Notes: generated by a model from the sequence alone, not told the origin. 64,000 nucleotides of DNA from Kutzneria buriramensis (GCF_003387475.1 NZ_QUNO01000016.1:245621-309620), one strand, 5' to 3'; counted from the first letter of the stretch, positions 54,124 to 62,919 are shown. Numbers and translations: made by a program.

Positions 54124-55240
54124 CGGCTGGATCCGGCAGGTGTCGCCGATGATCGGCGACGAGGAAGCCCTTGCCGTGCAACAGGTCGTGGCGTCGGGCT
54201 GGATCACCGAGGGCCCCGAGTCCAGAGCGTTCGTGGCGGAGCTGAAGGAGTGCGTCGGCTCCCGGTTCGCGGTCCTCGCGCCGAACGGAACCCTGGCCCT
54301 GGCGTTGGGATTGCTGGCGCTCGACATCGGCCCGGGCGACGAGGTGCTGGTGCCGGACATGACGTTCGTCGGCTCCGCCTCGGCGGTGGTGCTGACCGGC
54401 GCCAAGCCGGTGTTCGTCGACGTCGAGCCCGTGACGTTCCAGATCGACATGGCGGACGCCGAACGGCGGCTGACGCCGGCCACGAAGGCCGTCATGCCCG
54501 TGCACCTCTACGGCACGGCGTGCGACATGGCCGCCGTGTCGGCGTTCGCCGACCGGCACGGGCTGCAGGTCATCGAGGACGCCGCCCAGAGCATGGGCGT
54601 GCGCTTCCGGGGTCAGCACGTCGGCACTTTCGGCGATGTGGGCTGCTTCTCCTTCTTCGCCGACAAGACGATCACCACTGGCGAGGGTGGCTTCGTCACG
54701 TGTCAGGACGAGGGCGTCTACGAGCGGCTACGCCTGCTGCGCAACCAGGGCCGCATGAACAGCGGGACGTTCATCCACCCCAGCGTGGGCTTCAACCTCC
54801 GCATCACCGACATGCAGGCCGCGCTTGGCCGCGTGCAGCTGCGCAAGCTGGGGTTGATCATCGAGCGGAAGCTGGAACTCCTTGCTGCGTACCGCGAAGC
54901 CCTCAGCGGCGTTCGCGGCGTCCGAGTCCTGGGTGCGGCGGAAGGGGCCAACCACGTCCCGTTCCGCTGCGCGATCGTCGTGGACGACGCGGCGGCGTTC
55001 ATCGAGCACCTGTCGTCGCACCAGATCGAGCCGAGGACGTTCTTCTACCCGCTGCACCTCCAGCCCGCGTTCGCGTCGTTGCGCGGCCCCGACGATCACG
55101 GCTTCCCGAACGCCGTGGCCGGCTACGAGGGCGGCATCTGCCTCCCACTCCACAGTGCGCTCACGGTCGACGACGTGTCGCGAATCGCGAGGGCCATCCG
55201 CGATCACCAGGAGGCTGCGCGGGAAATAGGGACGCCCTGA
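54116..55240 (+). CDS. DegT/DnrJ/EryC1-type sugar aminotransferase (perosamine-synthase-like)
   Basis: A 374-aa PLP aminotransferase: VASGWITEGPESRAF, GTLALALGLLAL, EDAAQSMGVRFRGQHVGTFG and the PLP lysine in FSFFADKTITTGEGG (a run typical of GDP-4-keto-6-deoxymannose aminotransferases such as perosamine synthase), then NLRITDMQAALG. Lysine is kept, so it should aminate rather than dehydrate like ColD. With Gmd upstream the likely product is GDP-4-amino-4,6-dideoxymannose; another keto-sugar or a carrier-bound ketone cannot be excluded. Confidence 0.85.
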   Translation: MSDGWIRQVSPMIGDEEALAVQQVVASGWITEGPESRAFVAELKECVGSRFAVLAPNGTLALALGLLALDIGPGDEVLVPDMTFVGSASAVVLTGAKPVFVDVEPVTFQIDMADAERRLTPATKAVMPVHLYGTACDMAAVSAFADRHGLQVIEDAAQSMGVRFRGQHVGTFGDVGCFSFFADKTITTGEGGFVTCQDEGVYERLRLLRNQGRMNSGTFIHPSVGFNLRITDMQAALGRVQLRKLGLIIERKLELLAAYREALSGVRGVRVLGAAEGANHVPFRCAIVVDDAAAFIEHLSSHQIEPRTFFYPLHLQPAFASLRGPDDHGFPNAVAGYEGGICLPLHSALTVDDVSRIARAIRDHQEAAREIGTP

Positions 55241-55280
55241 GGTCTGCCTGCCGACCGTCTGTCGATGCCGTCAAGGTTCC

Positions 55281-55529
55281 GTGAAACGAGGAAACGTGGA
55301 TGCCCGATTTTCTGACCTCATCAAGTCGGTGGCCGAGCTGCCGGATTCCTTCACCGTGCTCCCGGAGCACGACCTCAAGGCCGACCTGGACATCGACTCG
55401 CTGCGGCTGATCGACGTCCTGCTCGCGGTGGAGGACGAGTTCGGCGTCGAGCTCGAGGAGGACGCGCTGGCGAGGATCGAGACCGCCGGCGATCTGTACG
55501 TCGAGATCGAGAAGGTAGCCGCGGCGTGA
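55281..55529 (+). CDS. acyl carrier protein 2
   Basis: 82-aa carrier protein with Ser40 in ADLDIDSLRLIDVLLAVEDE, a standard DSL motif. The GTG at 55281 begins the frame; a GTG five codons later (55296) has GAGG upstream and is an alternative. Coupled by 4 nt overlap to the KS-like gene, so it is probably the carrier of the ketosynthase set. Confidence 0.9.
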   Translation: MKRGNVDARFSDLIKSVAELPDSFTVLPEHDLKADLDIDSLRLIDVLLAVEDEFGVELEEDALARIETAGDLYVEIEKVAAA

Positions 55530-56278
55530 GTGGTCCGCTACCCGCCGAGGTGGGCACGACGCTGACCTTCTCACTCGCGTCCGTCGACCTGCACACCGGC
55601 GGGATACCGGCGGACTTCGCCGAAGTCGTCCTGTCCAAGGGCGACCGGTTCCGTGACGACTTCACCCGCGTGTGCCTCTACCTCGCGCGGAACAACATCA
55701 CCGGCGGCACGGACGGTGCGCGGGCCACGGTCGTGGTGGGCACCGAGTACGGCAACCTCGACGCGATGCTGCGCTTGCAGCGTGCGGCACTCGCGGGCGA
55801 GCGGCGCATCTCCGCGCAGCAGTTTCCGTATGCCACGACCAGTTCGGCGGCGGTGTACGTCAACATCGAGCATGGCGTCACCGGCGGGAACATCACGCTG
55901 AACGCCGGACCGTTGACACCGGTCGTGGCCCTGTTGCAGGGGGCGCTGCACGTCAACGCCGACGATGACGCGGTCGCGTACGTGCTCGTCGGCGACACCT
56001 ACTGTTCTGAGGCGCTCGACGATGTCCGAAAGAAGGCGGGCGATCGCACCGTCACCCCCGGCGTCCTGTGGACGGAACTGCGCAGCGGCGCCGACTACGA
56101 GGCCGTTTTCGAGTTCACCCCGGCCCTCGGGCCCGCGGCCGCCGACGAGTGGAACGGCGCGCTGACCGCTCACCGGTTCCTGGCGGCGGCCGGCGCGCTC
56201 GAACGTGGAGACACCGAGACGCTGGCGTTGTCCTCCGGCGAGCGTGCCGCGTCGGTGACCGTCAGGCGGCTGACGTGA
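55526..56278 (+). CDS. beta-ketoacyl-synthase-like protein without active cysteine
   Basis: A 250-aa half-size ketosynthase relative of the chain-length-factor type: ATVVVGTEYGNLDAMLRLQR, AQQFPYATTSSAAVYVNIEH (where an active KS has its Cys, here replaced by Ser/Ala) and GGNITLNAG. It should not condense by itself but may form a heterodimer with the active KS downstream and set chain length, as in aryl-polyene-like type II systems. Coupled to the carrier protein and the hotdog protein. Confidence 0.75.
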   Translation: MSGPLPAEVGTTLTFSLASVDLHTGGIPADFAEVVLSKGDRFRDDFTRVCLYLARNNITGGTDGARATVVVGTEYGNLDAMLRLQRAALAGERRISAQQFPYATTSSAAVYVNIEHGVTGGNITLNAGPLTPVVALLQGALHVNADDDAVAYVLVGDTYCSEALDDVRKKAGDRTVTPGVLWTELRSGADYEAVFEFTPALGPAAADEWNGALTAHRFLAAAGALERGDTETLALSSGERAASVTVRRLT

Positions 56279-56970
56279 CCGCCGCCGTCCGCAAGCTCGA
56301 CCCGGACCTGGAGCTTTTCCGCCACCACTTCCCGGGTTTCGGGGTCGTGCCTGGCGTGGTGCTGCTTGCCGAGTATCTAGGTGCGGCCGGCCGATCCGGC
56401 GCCGTGTCGCTCAGCAACGTGCGCTTCTCCCGGTTCGTGCCCGGTGGCGCGGAGTTCCGGTTCGACACCAGCGGCGCCGATATCACCGTCGCCGCGGACG
56501 ACCAGGTGTGCTGCCGGTTCACCGACGGCCCACCCGCGCCGATCGAGATCGAACGCTGCGAGCGGGACCTGCCTCTGGTCGAGGTCGCGCCGCTGCGCGC
56601 GCCAGCGGTCTGGTTCCTGCCCGAGCAGATCGGGCTGGCTGACCGGGTGGCGCGCTGCGAGGTCGACCTCGCAGCGGTCGCCGCGCGGTTCCCGTATCTG
56701 CGCGACCTCACGCACTGGCCGTTGTTCGTGCTGGTGGAGTGCATCGGCAACCTGGCTCTCGCGCTCGCGGGCGCCACCGGCCGATATGTGTTCGCCCAGT
56801 TCGAGAACGTCACCCACCGCCTGGGGGACATCCACGCGGGCACGGTGACCGTCGAGGCGAGGTTGCGGCGCAGCGGATCGATCCTCGTCTGGGAGGGCAG
56901 CGCACGCAACGGCGACGACGTGATCCTCGGGCTGCGCCGAGGAGTGTCGACCTTGTTGGAGGAGAGATGA
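56275..56970 (+). CDS. FabA/FabZ-like hotdog dehydratase
   Basis: A 231-aa double-hotdog-type protein. The N-terminal half has LFRHHFPGFGVVPGVVLLAE, matching the HFPGxPxxPG motif with the catalytic His of 3-hydroxyacyl-ACP dehydratases; the second half (from about residue 130) has FPYLRDLTHWPLFVLVECIG and VTVEARLRR. The GTG start and stop overlap both neighbours. It would dehydrate a 3-hydroxyacyl chain; no ketoreductase that would make such a chain is encoded in the window. Confidence 0.78.
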   Translation: MTAAVRKLDPDLELFRHHFPGFGVVPGVVLLAEYLGAAGRSGAVSLSNVRFSRFVPGGAEFRFDTSGADITVAADDQVCCRFTDGPPAPIEIERCERDLPLVEVAPLRAPAVWFLPEQIGLADRVARCEVDLAAVAARFPYLRDLTHWPLFVLVECIGNLALALAGATGRYVFAQFENVTHRLGDIHAGTVTVEARLRRSGSILVWEGSARNGDDVILGLRRGVSTLLEER

Positions 56971-58142
56971 CGAAGGTCTTCGTCACCGGTCTGGGAGCGA
57001 TCACGCCGATCGGTGTCGGCACGGAACAGCTGTGGTCGGCGTTGTGCTCGCGGCGCACGCACTTCTCGAACATCGACGCGGTCTATTCCGCGATGAAACC
57101 GGGGTACGCGGCTGGACTACTGTCCGAAGTGGACCGTAGCCGGGTCGTCCGCGACGTGCGCGACGCGACGGGGCGGAGCCTCGCCGACTCGTCGACGTAC
57201 GCGGCGCACGCGGCGCTACAGGCGGTGCGGGAGGCCGGGCTGACCCCCGGCGATGAGGACTTGCGGGACGCATTGGTGTGCGTCGCCAACAACGAGGCCG
57301 AAGCCGACCTGCTCGACGAGCTGGTCGAGGGCCGGGACGACCGGTGGCGCGGGGCCGTCTACTCCAGCCATGCGATCGCGGACAATGTGGCGCGCGCGAT
57401 CGGTTCCACGGGCCCGGCCTTCACCGTCCACAACACCTGCGCGTCCGCGAACGTGGCGCTGGAGTTCGCCCTGCGGATGATGCGCACGGGCGCGGTGCGC
57501 ACCGCGGTCGTCGGCGGCGGCGACGCCTTCTCCAAGAAGGTGTGGACGGGGTTCTACACGCTGAACACGCTCGGACCCGAGCATTGCCGGCCATTCTCCG
57601 TACGCCGCAAGCATATCACCATCGCCGAGGGCGCGGCGTTCCTCGTGCTGCGGGCCGCCGACGCCCCGCTCCCCGGTTCCTGCGCCGAGTTGGTCGCGGC
57701 GGTGAGCAACAACGACGCGGTCCACCCCACCAACCCCGACCCCGGCGGTGTGCTGGCCTGCCACGAGCGCGCGCTCGCGCAGGCCGGCCTGACCGCGGAC
57801 CAGGTCGACGGGATCTTCGCGCACGGCACGGGAACACAGGCCAACGACGCGGTCGAGGCCGGCATCTTCACCACCCGGTTCCCGGACGCGAGCGTCACGG
57901 CGATCAAGGGCACCATCGGGCACCTCATGGCGAGTGCGGGGGCGGTGGGCGCAGTCGCGTCCTGCCTCGCGCTGCGCCACCAGAAGATGCCACCGACCAT
58001 CATCGAGCGGGACGAGTACCAGTTCGGCTTCGACCTGGTCCTGGAGGCGGGCGGTCGTGAGCGGCGCCTGACCCACGTCCAGAACAACGCGTTCGGCTTC
58101 GGCGGCAACAACGGCATCTCCGTCTTCCGGGCGGTGAGCTGA
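56967..58142 (+). CDS. active beta-ketoacyl synthase (FabF type)
   Basis: A 391-aa decarboxylating ketosynthase with full Cys-His-His: HNTCASANVALEF (Cys158), FAHGTGTQANDAVE (His286) and GTIGHLMASAGAVG (His319), plus the gatekeeper-like GGDAFSKKVW and the C-terminal NNAFGFGGNNG. It would elongate a carrier-bound starter with malonyl units. It starts inside the dehydratase stop (ATGA) and adjoins the carbamoyltransferase by 0 nt. Confidence 0.93.
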   Translation: MTKVFVTGLGAITPIGVGTEQLWSALCSRRTHFSNIDAVYSAMKPGYAAGLLSEVDRSRVVRDVRDATGRSLADSSTYAAHAALQAVREAGLTPGDEDLRDALVCVANNEAEADLLDELVEGRDDRWRGAVYSSHAIADNVARAIGSTGPAFTVHNTCASANVALEFALRMMRTGAVRTAVVGGGDAFSKKVWTGFYTLNTLGPEHCRPFSVRRKHITIAEGAAFLVLRAADAPLPGSCAELVAAVSNNDAVHPTNPDPGGVLACHERALAQAGLTADQVDGIFAHGTGTQANDAVEAGIFTTRFPDASVTAIKGTIGHLMASAGAVGAVASCLALRHQKMPPTIIERDEYQFGFDLVLEAGGRERRLTHVQNNAFGFGGNNGISVFRAVS

Positions 58143-59894
58143 ATGATGGTCCTGGGCATCAGCGGACTGCCGAACGCGCAGAGGTATCTGGCCAGGAGCG
58201 GCCCGGATCCGCTGGACGAACGGATCTGCCAGGGACTCGACAGCGCGGCCGCGCTGGTCGTGGACGGCGTGGTCGTCGCGGCGGCCGCGGAGGAGCGGTT
58301 CTCCGGGGTGAAGGGCACGGGCGCGCTGCCGGTCAACGCGATCGACTACGTGCTGCGAGAAGCGGGTGTCAGCCGTGACGACGTCGACGCGATCGCCCAC
58401 GGGTTCGACTACGACGGGTTCCGCCGGGTCTTCGCACGGCAGCAGGACTATTTCGCCGAGGTGCTGTCCGGGCGCACCGTGATCGACGCACTCACCGAGG
58501 CGGGCTGGCGGGACGTGGAGCGCCGGTTCCGTCCGGTGACCCACCACGTGGCGCACGCGGCGTCGGCGTATCTGCCGAGCGGGTTCGGCTCGGCGCTGTG
58601 CGTGGTCTCCGACGGCATGGGCGAGACCGAGGCCCTGTCCGTCTACCGAGCGCGGGACGGTCGCCTGGACAAGGTGCACAGCCAGCCGATCTCCGACTCG
58701 CTCGGGCTGCTCTACTCGATCTGCACCCGGTTCCTCGGCTTCCAGTTCAACTCCGACGAGTACAAGGTCATGGGACTCGCCGCCTACGGCGACCCGGCCC
58801 GCAACCGCTCGGTGTTCGACAAGCTCGTCTCCTTCGACCCCGAAAGCGGCGGGGTCAGGGTGAACTGGCCGCGCGGATCCCTCGCCGACGCCGAGCTGGG
58901 CTACCCACACGCACGGGCGTTCCTCGCGGAGGGTGCCGGGTTCACGCCGAGGGTGCCGGATGGTCAGGTCCACCCGGAGGAGGCGGACTTCGCCGCCGCA
59001 CTGCAGGCGAAGCTGACCGGGGTACTGGCCGACCTCGTGGCGCACTGGATGGAGAAGACCGGCGAACGCGACCTGTGCCTCGCCGGCGGCACGTTCCTGA
59101 ACTGCAAGTCGAACCAGATCCTGTGCGACCTGCCCGGCGTGGATCGGGTCTTCGTGCAACCGGCTGCGGGCGACGACGGCAGCGCGCTCGGCGCCGCGCT
59201 GCACGTGGCAGGCTCCTACGCAGGATCCGTGCCATTCAACCCGTACACCGGGCCGAGTTACGCGGCCGACGAGGTCGGAGCGGAACTGGAACGGCGTGCC
59301 GACGAGCTCGGTCTCGCGTGGCGGCAAGTCGGGCTCACAGAGGAGTACTTCGCGCTGGCCGCAGAGGACATCGCGGCGGACCGGGTCATCGCCTGGTTCC
59401 ACGACCGCATGGAGTGGGGGCCGCGTGCGCTGGGCAACCGCTCGATCCTTGCGCTGCCCAAGGGCGACCGGATCAAGGAGCGCATCAACGGCCTGATCAA
59501 GTTCCGCGAGCCGTTCCGGCCGTTCGCCCCGGCGGTGTTCGACGCCGACTGCGCCACCCTCTTCGAGACACCGGCGAAGGATCCTGTCAGGTACATGCTG
59601 TGCACCGCACGGGTGCGCGAGGAACACCGGGAGTCGGTCGCCGGGATAGTGCACGCCGACGGGACGGCTCGCATCCAGCTCGTGCGGCGTGACCTGAACG
59701 AAAAGTTCTGGACGCTGCTGTCGGAGGTCAAGCAGCGCACCGGCGTCGGATGTGTCGTCAACACCTCGTTCAACGTCAAGGGCCAGCCGCTGATCATGGC
59801 ACCGGGCACCGCACTCGACACCTTCACCGCCACATCGCTGAGCAGGCTGTACATCGAGGGATTCGTGGTATGGAAGAAGTCGCAGTCGTCGTGA
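58143..59894 (+). CDS. NodU/TobZ-family carbamoyltransferase
   Basis: A 583-aa two-domain O-carbamoyltransferase: metal/catalytic histidines in THHVAHAASAYLPSGF (near residue 138), SDGMGETEALSVY (Kae1-like ATPase core), FNSDEYKVMGLAAYGDP and GGTFLNCKSNQ, then the C-terminal YrdC-linked part WGPRALGNRSILA and VNTSFNVKGQPLIM. It uses carbamoyl phosphate and ATP to place a carbamoyl group on a sugar or polyketide hydroxyl. The overlap with the third carrier gene suggests late tailoring. Confidence 0.93.
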   Translation: MMVLGISGLPNAQRYLARSGPDPLDERICQGLDSAAALVVDGVVVAAAAEERFSGVKGTGALPVNAIDYVLREAGVSRDDVDAIAHGFDYDGFRRVFARQQDYFAEVLSGRTVIDALTEAGWRDVERRFRPVTHHVAHAASAYLPSGFGSALCVVSDGMGETEALSVYRARDGRLDKVHSQPISDSLGLLYSICTRFLGFQFNSDEYKVMGLAAYGDPARNRSVFDKLVSFDPESGGVRVNWPRGSLADAELGYPHARAFLAEGAGFTPRVPDGQVHPEEADFAAALQAKLTGVLADLVAHWMEKTGERDLCLAGGTFLNCKSNQILCDLPGVDRVFVQPAAGDDGSALGAALHVAGSYAGSVPFNPYTGPSYAADEVGAELERRADELGLAWRQVGLTEEYFALAAEDIAADRVIAWFHDRMEWGPRALGNRSILALPKGDRIKERINGLIKFREPFRPFAPAVFDADCATLFETPAKDPVRYMLCTARVREEHRESVAGIVHADGTARIQLVRRDLNEKFWTLLSEVKQRTGVGCVVNTSFNVKGQPLIMAPGTALDTFTATSLSRLYIEGFVVWKKSQSS

Positions 59895-60142
59895 ACGCCC
59901 TCCTCGCTGCCGCCCGCAAGGTACCGGCCGACGCGGCGCCGGCGGAGATCGCCGTCGGCTCTATGGACCAGATGCGGTTCCTGGTCGGCATCGAGGACCG
60001 GCTCGACGTCTTTCTCGACGACGCCGAGCCGGTGTCGTTCGACCTCAGTTCCCGCGAGGCGCGCGTGCGCAGCGTCGAGAGCATGCGCGTGCGGAACGAG
60101 AGTGCGACGTGGTCGAGCAGCTGCGCGGTGACCGGACGCTGA
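59870..60142 (+). CDS. acyl/aminoacyl carrier protein 3
   Basis: 90-aa carrier protein with Ser31 in EIAVGSMDQMRFLVGIEDR (GSM in place of DSL). Its ATG lies 24 nt inside the carbamoyltransferase end, with GAGGG 8 nt upstream. The C-terminal about 20 residues are unusual and overlap the truncated ligase. Pairing with a ligase of the amino acid:carrier-protein family fits the arrangement seen in bradyrhizobia. Its helix after the serine (LDVFLDD) resembles the other two only weakly. Confidence 0.8.
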   Translation: MEEVAVVVNALLAAARKVPADAAPAEIAVGSMDQMRFLVGIEDRLDVFLDDAEPVSFDLSSREARVRSVESMRVRNESATWSSSCAVTGR

Positions 60143-60351
60143 TCGCCGCCACGGACCCAGACGGGTTGATCAGCTACTGCTTCGCGGGACCGTTGGACAC
60201 GGCCTACGAGGTGCTGGATCGAACACTGGTGCGGCTGCTCTCCGACGAGGAGACGGTGGAGCACTCATGCGCGACGCTGATCGATCGGACCGTGCTGGAG
60301 CGCATCGACTTCTTCGACAAGCTGCCGAGCATTCCCTTCCACGCGCCCCCA
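60109..60351 (+). pseudogene. second amino acid:[carrier protein] ligase, N-terminal fragment
   Basis: About 80 residues match the start of the intact ligase: FAGPLDTAYEVLDRTLVRLL, HSCATLIDRTVLERIDFFDK and LPSIPFHAPP. Homology stops at about 60351, before any zinc ligand or motif 2, and the frame runs on into unrelated sequence. The GTG at 60109 starts inside the carrier gene, so the pair was once coupled. The truncation marks the right edge of the cluster. The copy here is not functional. Confidence 0.8.
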
Positions 60352-60691
60352 GTTGGCCTTCGACGTGTTACAGCTGCGCGTGCCGAAAGCTCCATCCCCA
60401 CAGGTCAGGCGGACGTGTGCATCCATCGCGGCGACTCTACAGAGCCAGCGCGGCTACAGACTCAACCGCCGTGCAAATCAGGGGCCTCCTACAGCTGCTA
60501 CACCCAGTTGGGGAGCAGCGCGGGGAGCAAATGGGGAGCAGACACGCGCGCTGGACAGTCCTGAACTGCATTCAACGGCTCTAAACAAACCCGCGCCGAC
60601 CTGTAGAAGTTGCATTTCTGTCGGTTCCGCCTGAATGATGGTTCTGGCACGCTTTCCGTGATGGACCCGCGGTGACCGGCCACGGGCGACG
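60352..60691 (+). other. non-coding junk between cluster edge and IS
   Basis: No gene is supported. Short frames exist but none has coding character. The sequence follows the break in the second ligase and ends at the left repeat of the next IS. Probably joined here by a past recombination. Confidence 0.5.
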
Positions 60692-61878
60692 TGTGGGGTG
60701 CCAAAAGTCAGTCACCGGCTCTGACCAGTAGATTCACGCGGCCCGTTCGTACTCGTTGATCAGGCCTCCGAGAAGCCGTCGTCGCTTGATCCGCTGGGAG
60801 TTGAGGTCTGCCACGGGGTGGGTCGGACAGGGTGGCCGGAGCTCGCGTGCCCGGTGCGGCCGTCGGCCGTTGTAGTGCTGGACGTACTCAGCGAGCGCGG
60901 TGTCCAGATGCCGCTTGCTCAGGATCAGCATGCGGTCGGTGAGCTCGGTTCTGGTGGTGAGTACGAACCGTTCCACGTAGCAGTTCGCCCGTGGGCAACG
61001 CGGCGGGATCTTGACCGTCGTGATGCCGACGTCGGTCAGGACGGCATCGAAGGAGGCCGCGAACTGGCCTGCCCGGTCGCGGACGAGAAGCCGGAACTCG
61101 TCGACTCGGTTACCGAGGTCCATCGCGAGGTTGCGGATCTGCTGCGTGGTCCACGCGCCGTCTGGATTGGTCGTCGTGCCGAGGACGTGGACGTACCGGC
61201 TGGCGACCTCCAGCACGAAGAACACGTGGATCCGCTTCAGGGTGAGCGCGCAGTCGACGTGAAAGAAGTCGCAGGCCAGCATCGTCGAGGCCTGTGTGCG
61301 GAGGAACTGCCGCCAGATCGTGTCGGTGTGCCGGTCCGGTGCCGGAGGTATGCGTGCTCGTTTCAGGATCCGCCGGATGGTCGAGGCGGCGACGCGGTGT
61401 CCGAGCTTGAGTAGCTCACCTTGAATCCTCTTGTAGCCCCAGCTGCGGTTGTCCGTGGCCATCCGTTCGACCAGCCCGGTGATCGCGTCGTCAACGGGTG
61501 GACGTCCGTGCCGGTGTGGGTAGGTCCATTTTGCGGCGACCAGGCGTCGATGCCAGCGCAGGATGGTGCCTGGGGTGACCAAGCGGTGTAGCCGTAGGCC
61601 CATGGGCAGCAGGCGGACCAGCGCGGCGATCACAGCGCGGTCAGCCCAATCCACGCCAGGTCTCCGATTGCCTCTGCACAGCACGGTGACTTCGTGGCGT
61701 AGCACCAGCAACTCGACGTCCTTGGACGCCGACGAGCGGCCAAGTAACACCAGCAAGCCCGCGAGCCTGAGGAAGCTCAGGTAAAGCAAGCGCAGCGCCA
61801 TGGCTGGCGATCATGCCTTGTCCGTCACGTGCTCATTGCCGCAGGTCGGATGCGCGGGCCGACTTCTGGAACCCCGCA
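60692..61878 (-). mobile_element. insertion sequence, relative of the one at 35.8 kb (IS2 in this report)
   Basis: About 1187 bp. Inverted repeats near 60692 (TGTGGGGTGCCAAAAGTC) and 61878 on the opposite strand (TGCGGGGTTCCAGAAGTC) match at about 15 of 18 positions and resemble the IS1 ends. It carries one transposase gene on the minus strand. No clear target duplication. Confidence 0.75.
60734..61801 (-). CDS. IS transposase, DDE/rve integrase-core type
   Basis: A 355-aa transposase with the same plan as the one at 35.8 kb: VELLVLRHEVTVLCRGNRRP, LACDFFHVDCA (first D), VRDRAGQFAASFDAVL (second D), CPRANCYVERFVLTTRTE (final E) and YNGRRPHRARELRPP. It appears intact. Sequence differences show an independent lineage, not a recent duplication. 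Confidence 0.9.
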   Translation of the reverse strand: MALRLLYLSFLRLAGLLVLLGRSSASKDVELLVLRHEVTVLCRGNRRPGVDWADRAVIAALVRLLPMGLRLHRLVTPGTILRWHRRLVAAKWTYPHRHGRPPVDDAITGLVERMATDNRSWGYKRIQGELLKLGHRVAASTIRRILKRARIPPAPDRHTDTIWRQFLRTQASTMLACDFFHVDCALTLKRIHVFFVLEVASRYVHVLGTTTNPDGAWTTQQIRNLAMDLGNRVDEFRLLVRDRAGQFAASFDAVLTDVGITTVKIPPRCPRANCYVERFVLTTRTELTDRMLILSKRHLDTALAEYVQHYNGRRPHRARELRPPCPTHPVADLNSQRIKRRRLLGGLINEYERAA

Positions 61879-62037
61879 CGGTACCGGCCGCACTCCCACC
61901 GCACCGCCAGCACGTAACTCCGGGCAGCTATCGCCAAGCTGTTGACTGGCTGTCGTCGTGCTGTTGGTCGGCGTGTTGCGGGCGCGGCAGGACGTACTCT
62001 GCGCCCAGAGGACGTCGAATCCGGCAGGAGCGCGTAA

Positions 62038-62919
62038 ATGATTTGGTGGTCGGTCGGATTGGCGTGCGGTGCTGCGTGTTGTCAAGCCGTTGCGGCGTAT
62101 TGGCAACACCGTGCGGTCCGCGCTGGGCAGAGCTCCGGCTTACTCACCGGCCGCGCGCTGATGCGAACCTTGACCGACCGGTGGTGGCTGCTTGGCTTAC
62201 TCATGATGGCGGCTGGGGCCGCGATGCACATTGCTGCGCTCGCCACGGCGCCACTGGTCGTCATCCAGCCCGTGGGCATCCTCGCCCTCATCCTGGTCGC
62301 GCTGCCCGGGCGGCGCAGTCCTCGCATGCCATTCCTGACGATCGCGTTGACGAGCCTGGCCGTCGGGCTTTTCGTCGTAATCGCAGCCAGTACGAGCACC
62401 CAGACCACCATCCCTACCAGCGCAGTGCTCAGCGCGGTATGGATTGGGGCGATCGCGGTCGCGGTTCTGTTGGCATTGGGTCTTGCCACGACGGGCCGTC
62501 GACGGTGCGCGCTCTTCGGAACCGGCGCCGGAGTGCTCTTCGGCACGGTGTCTGCGGTGATCCGCGCGATGCTCCAGCACATCAGTTCGTCCGGTCTGGA
62601 CCTGGTGACACTCATGTTCGCTGCCACCATCGTGATCGCGCTGCTCGGCGCCGCCTGGCTGATCAATCAGGCGCATGCCAATGGACCGGCTGCGGCGGTC
62701 GTTGCGACTTTGACCATTGTGGATCCCTTGGTGGCGGCTGGAATCGGCTTGTTCGTCTATCATGAGTCGACCAACAACAGCGTGGGCGTCATGATTGCGC
62801 AGGCAGGTTGCGCGGTAGCCGCGGTGGTTGGGGCGCTCGTACTGGCCAGGCGCCTACCCGAGCTGGCGGCCATCGACGACGGTCAGCCCACTGAGGAACA
62901 CAGCTTGCAGTTGACGTGA
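62038..62919 (+). CDS. DMT-superfamily (EamA/NIPA-like) membrane transporter
   Basis: A 293-aa integral membrane protein with nine or ten hydrophobic segments and internal repeats: VSKWWSVGLACG-like start, LMMAAGAAMHIAALATAPLV, VIQPVGILALILVALPG and ANGPAAAVVATLTIVDPLVA. These motifs match small-molecule or metal exporters of the DMT group. GGAG lies about 9 nt upstream of the ATG. It sits alone between IS elements, so it could be passenger DNA. Substrate unknown. Confidence 0.8.
   Translation: MIWWSVGLACGAACCQAVAAYWQHRAVRAGQSSGLLTGRALMRTLTDRWWLLGLLMMAAGAAMHIAALATAPLVVIQPVGILALILVALPGRRSPRMPFLTIALTSLAVGLFVVIAASTSTQTTIPTSAVLSAVWIGAIAVAVLLALGLATTGRRRCALFGTGAGVLFGTVSAVIRAMLQHISSSGLDLVTLMFAATIVIALLGAAWLINQAHANGPAAAVVATLTIVDPLVAAGIGLFVYHESTNNSVGVMIAQAGCAVAAVVGALVLARRLPELAAIDDGQPTEEHSLQLT

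Noticed and set aside
40207..60351. NRPS or modular PKS
   Set aside because: There is one condensation protein but no adenylation domain, no thioesterase and no multidomain enzyme anywhere in the cluster.
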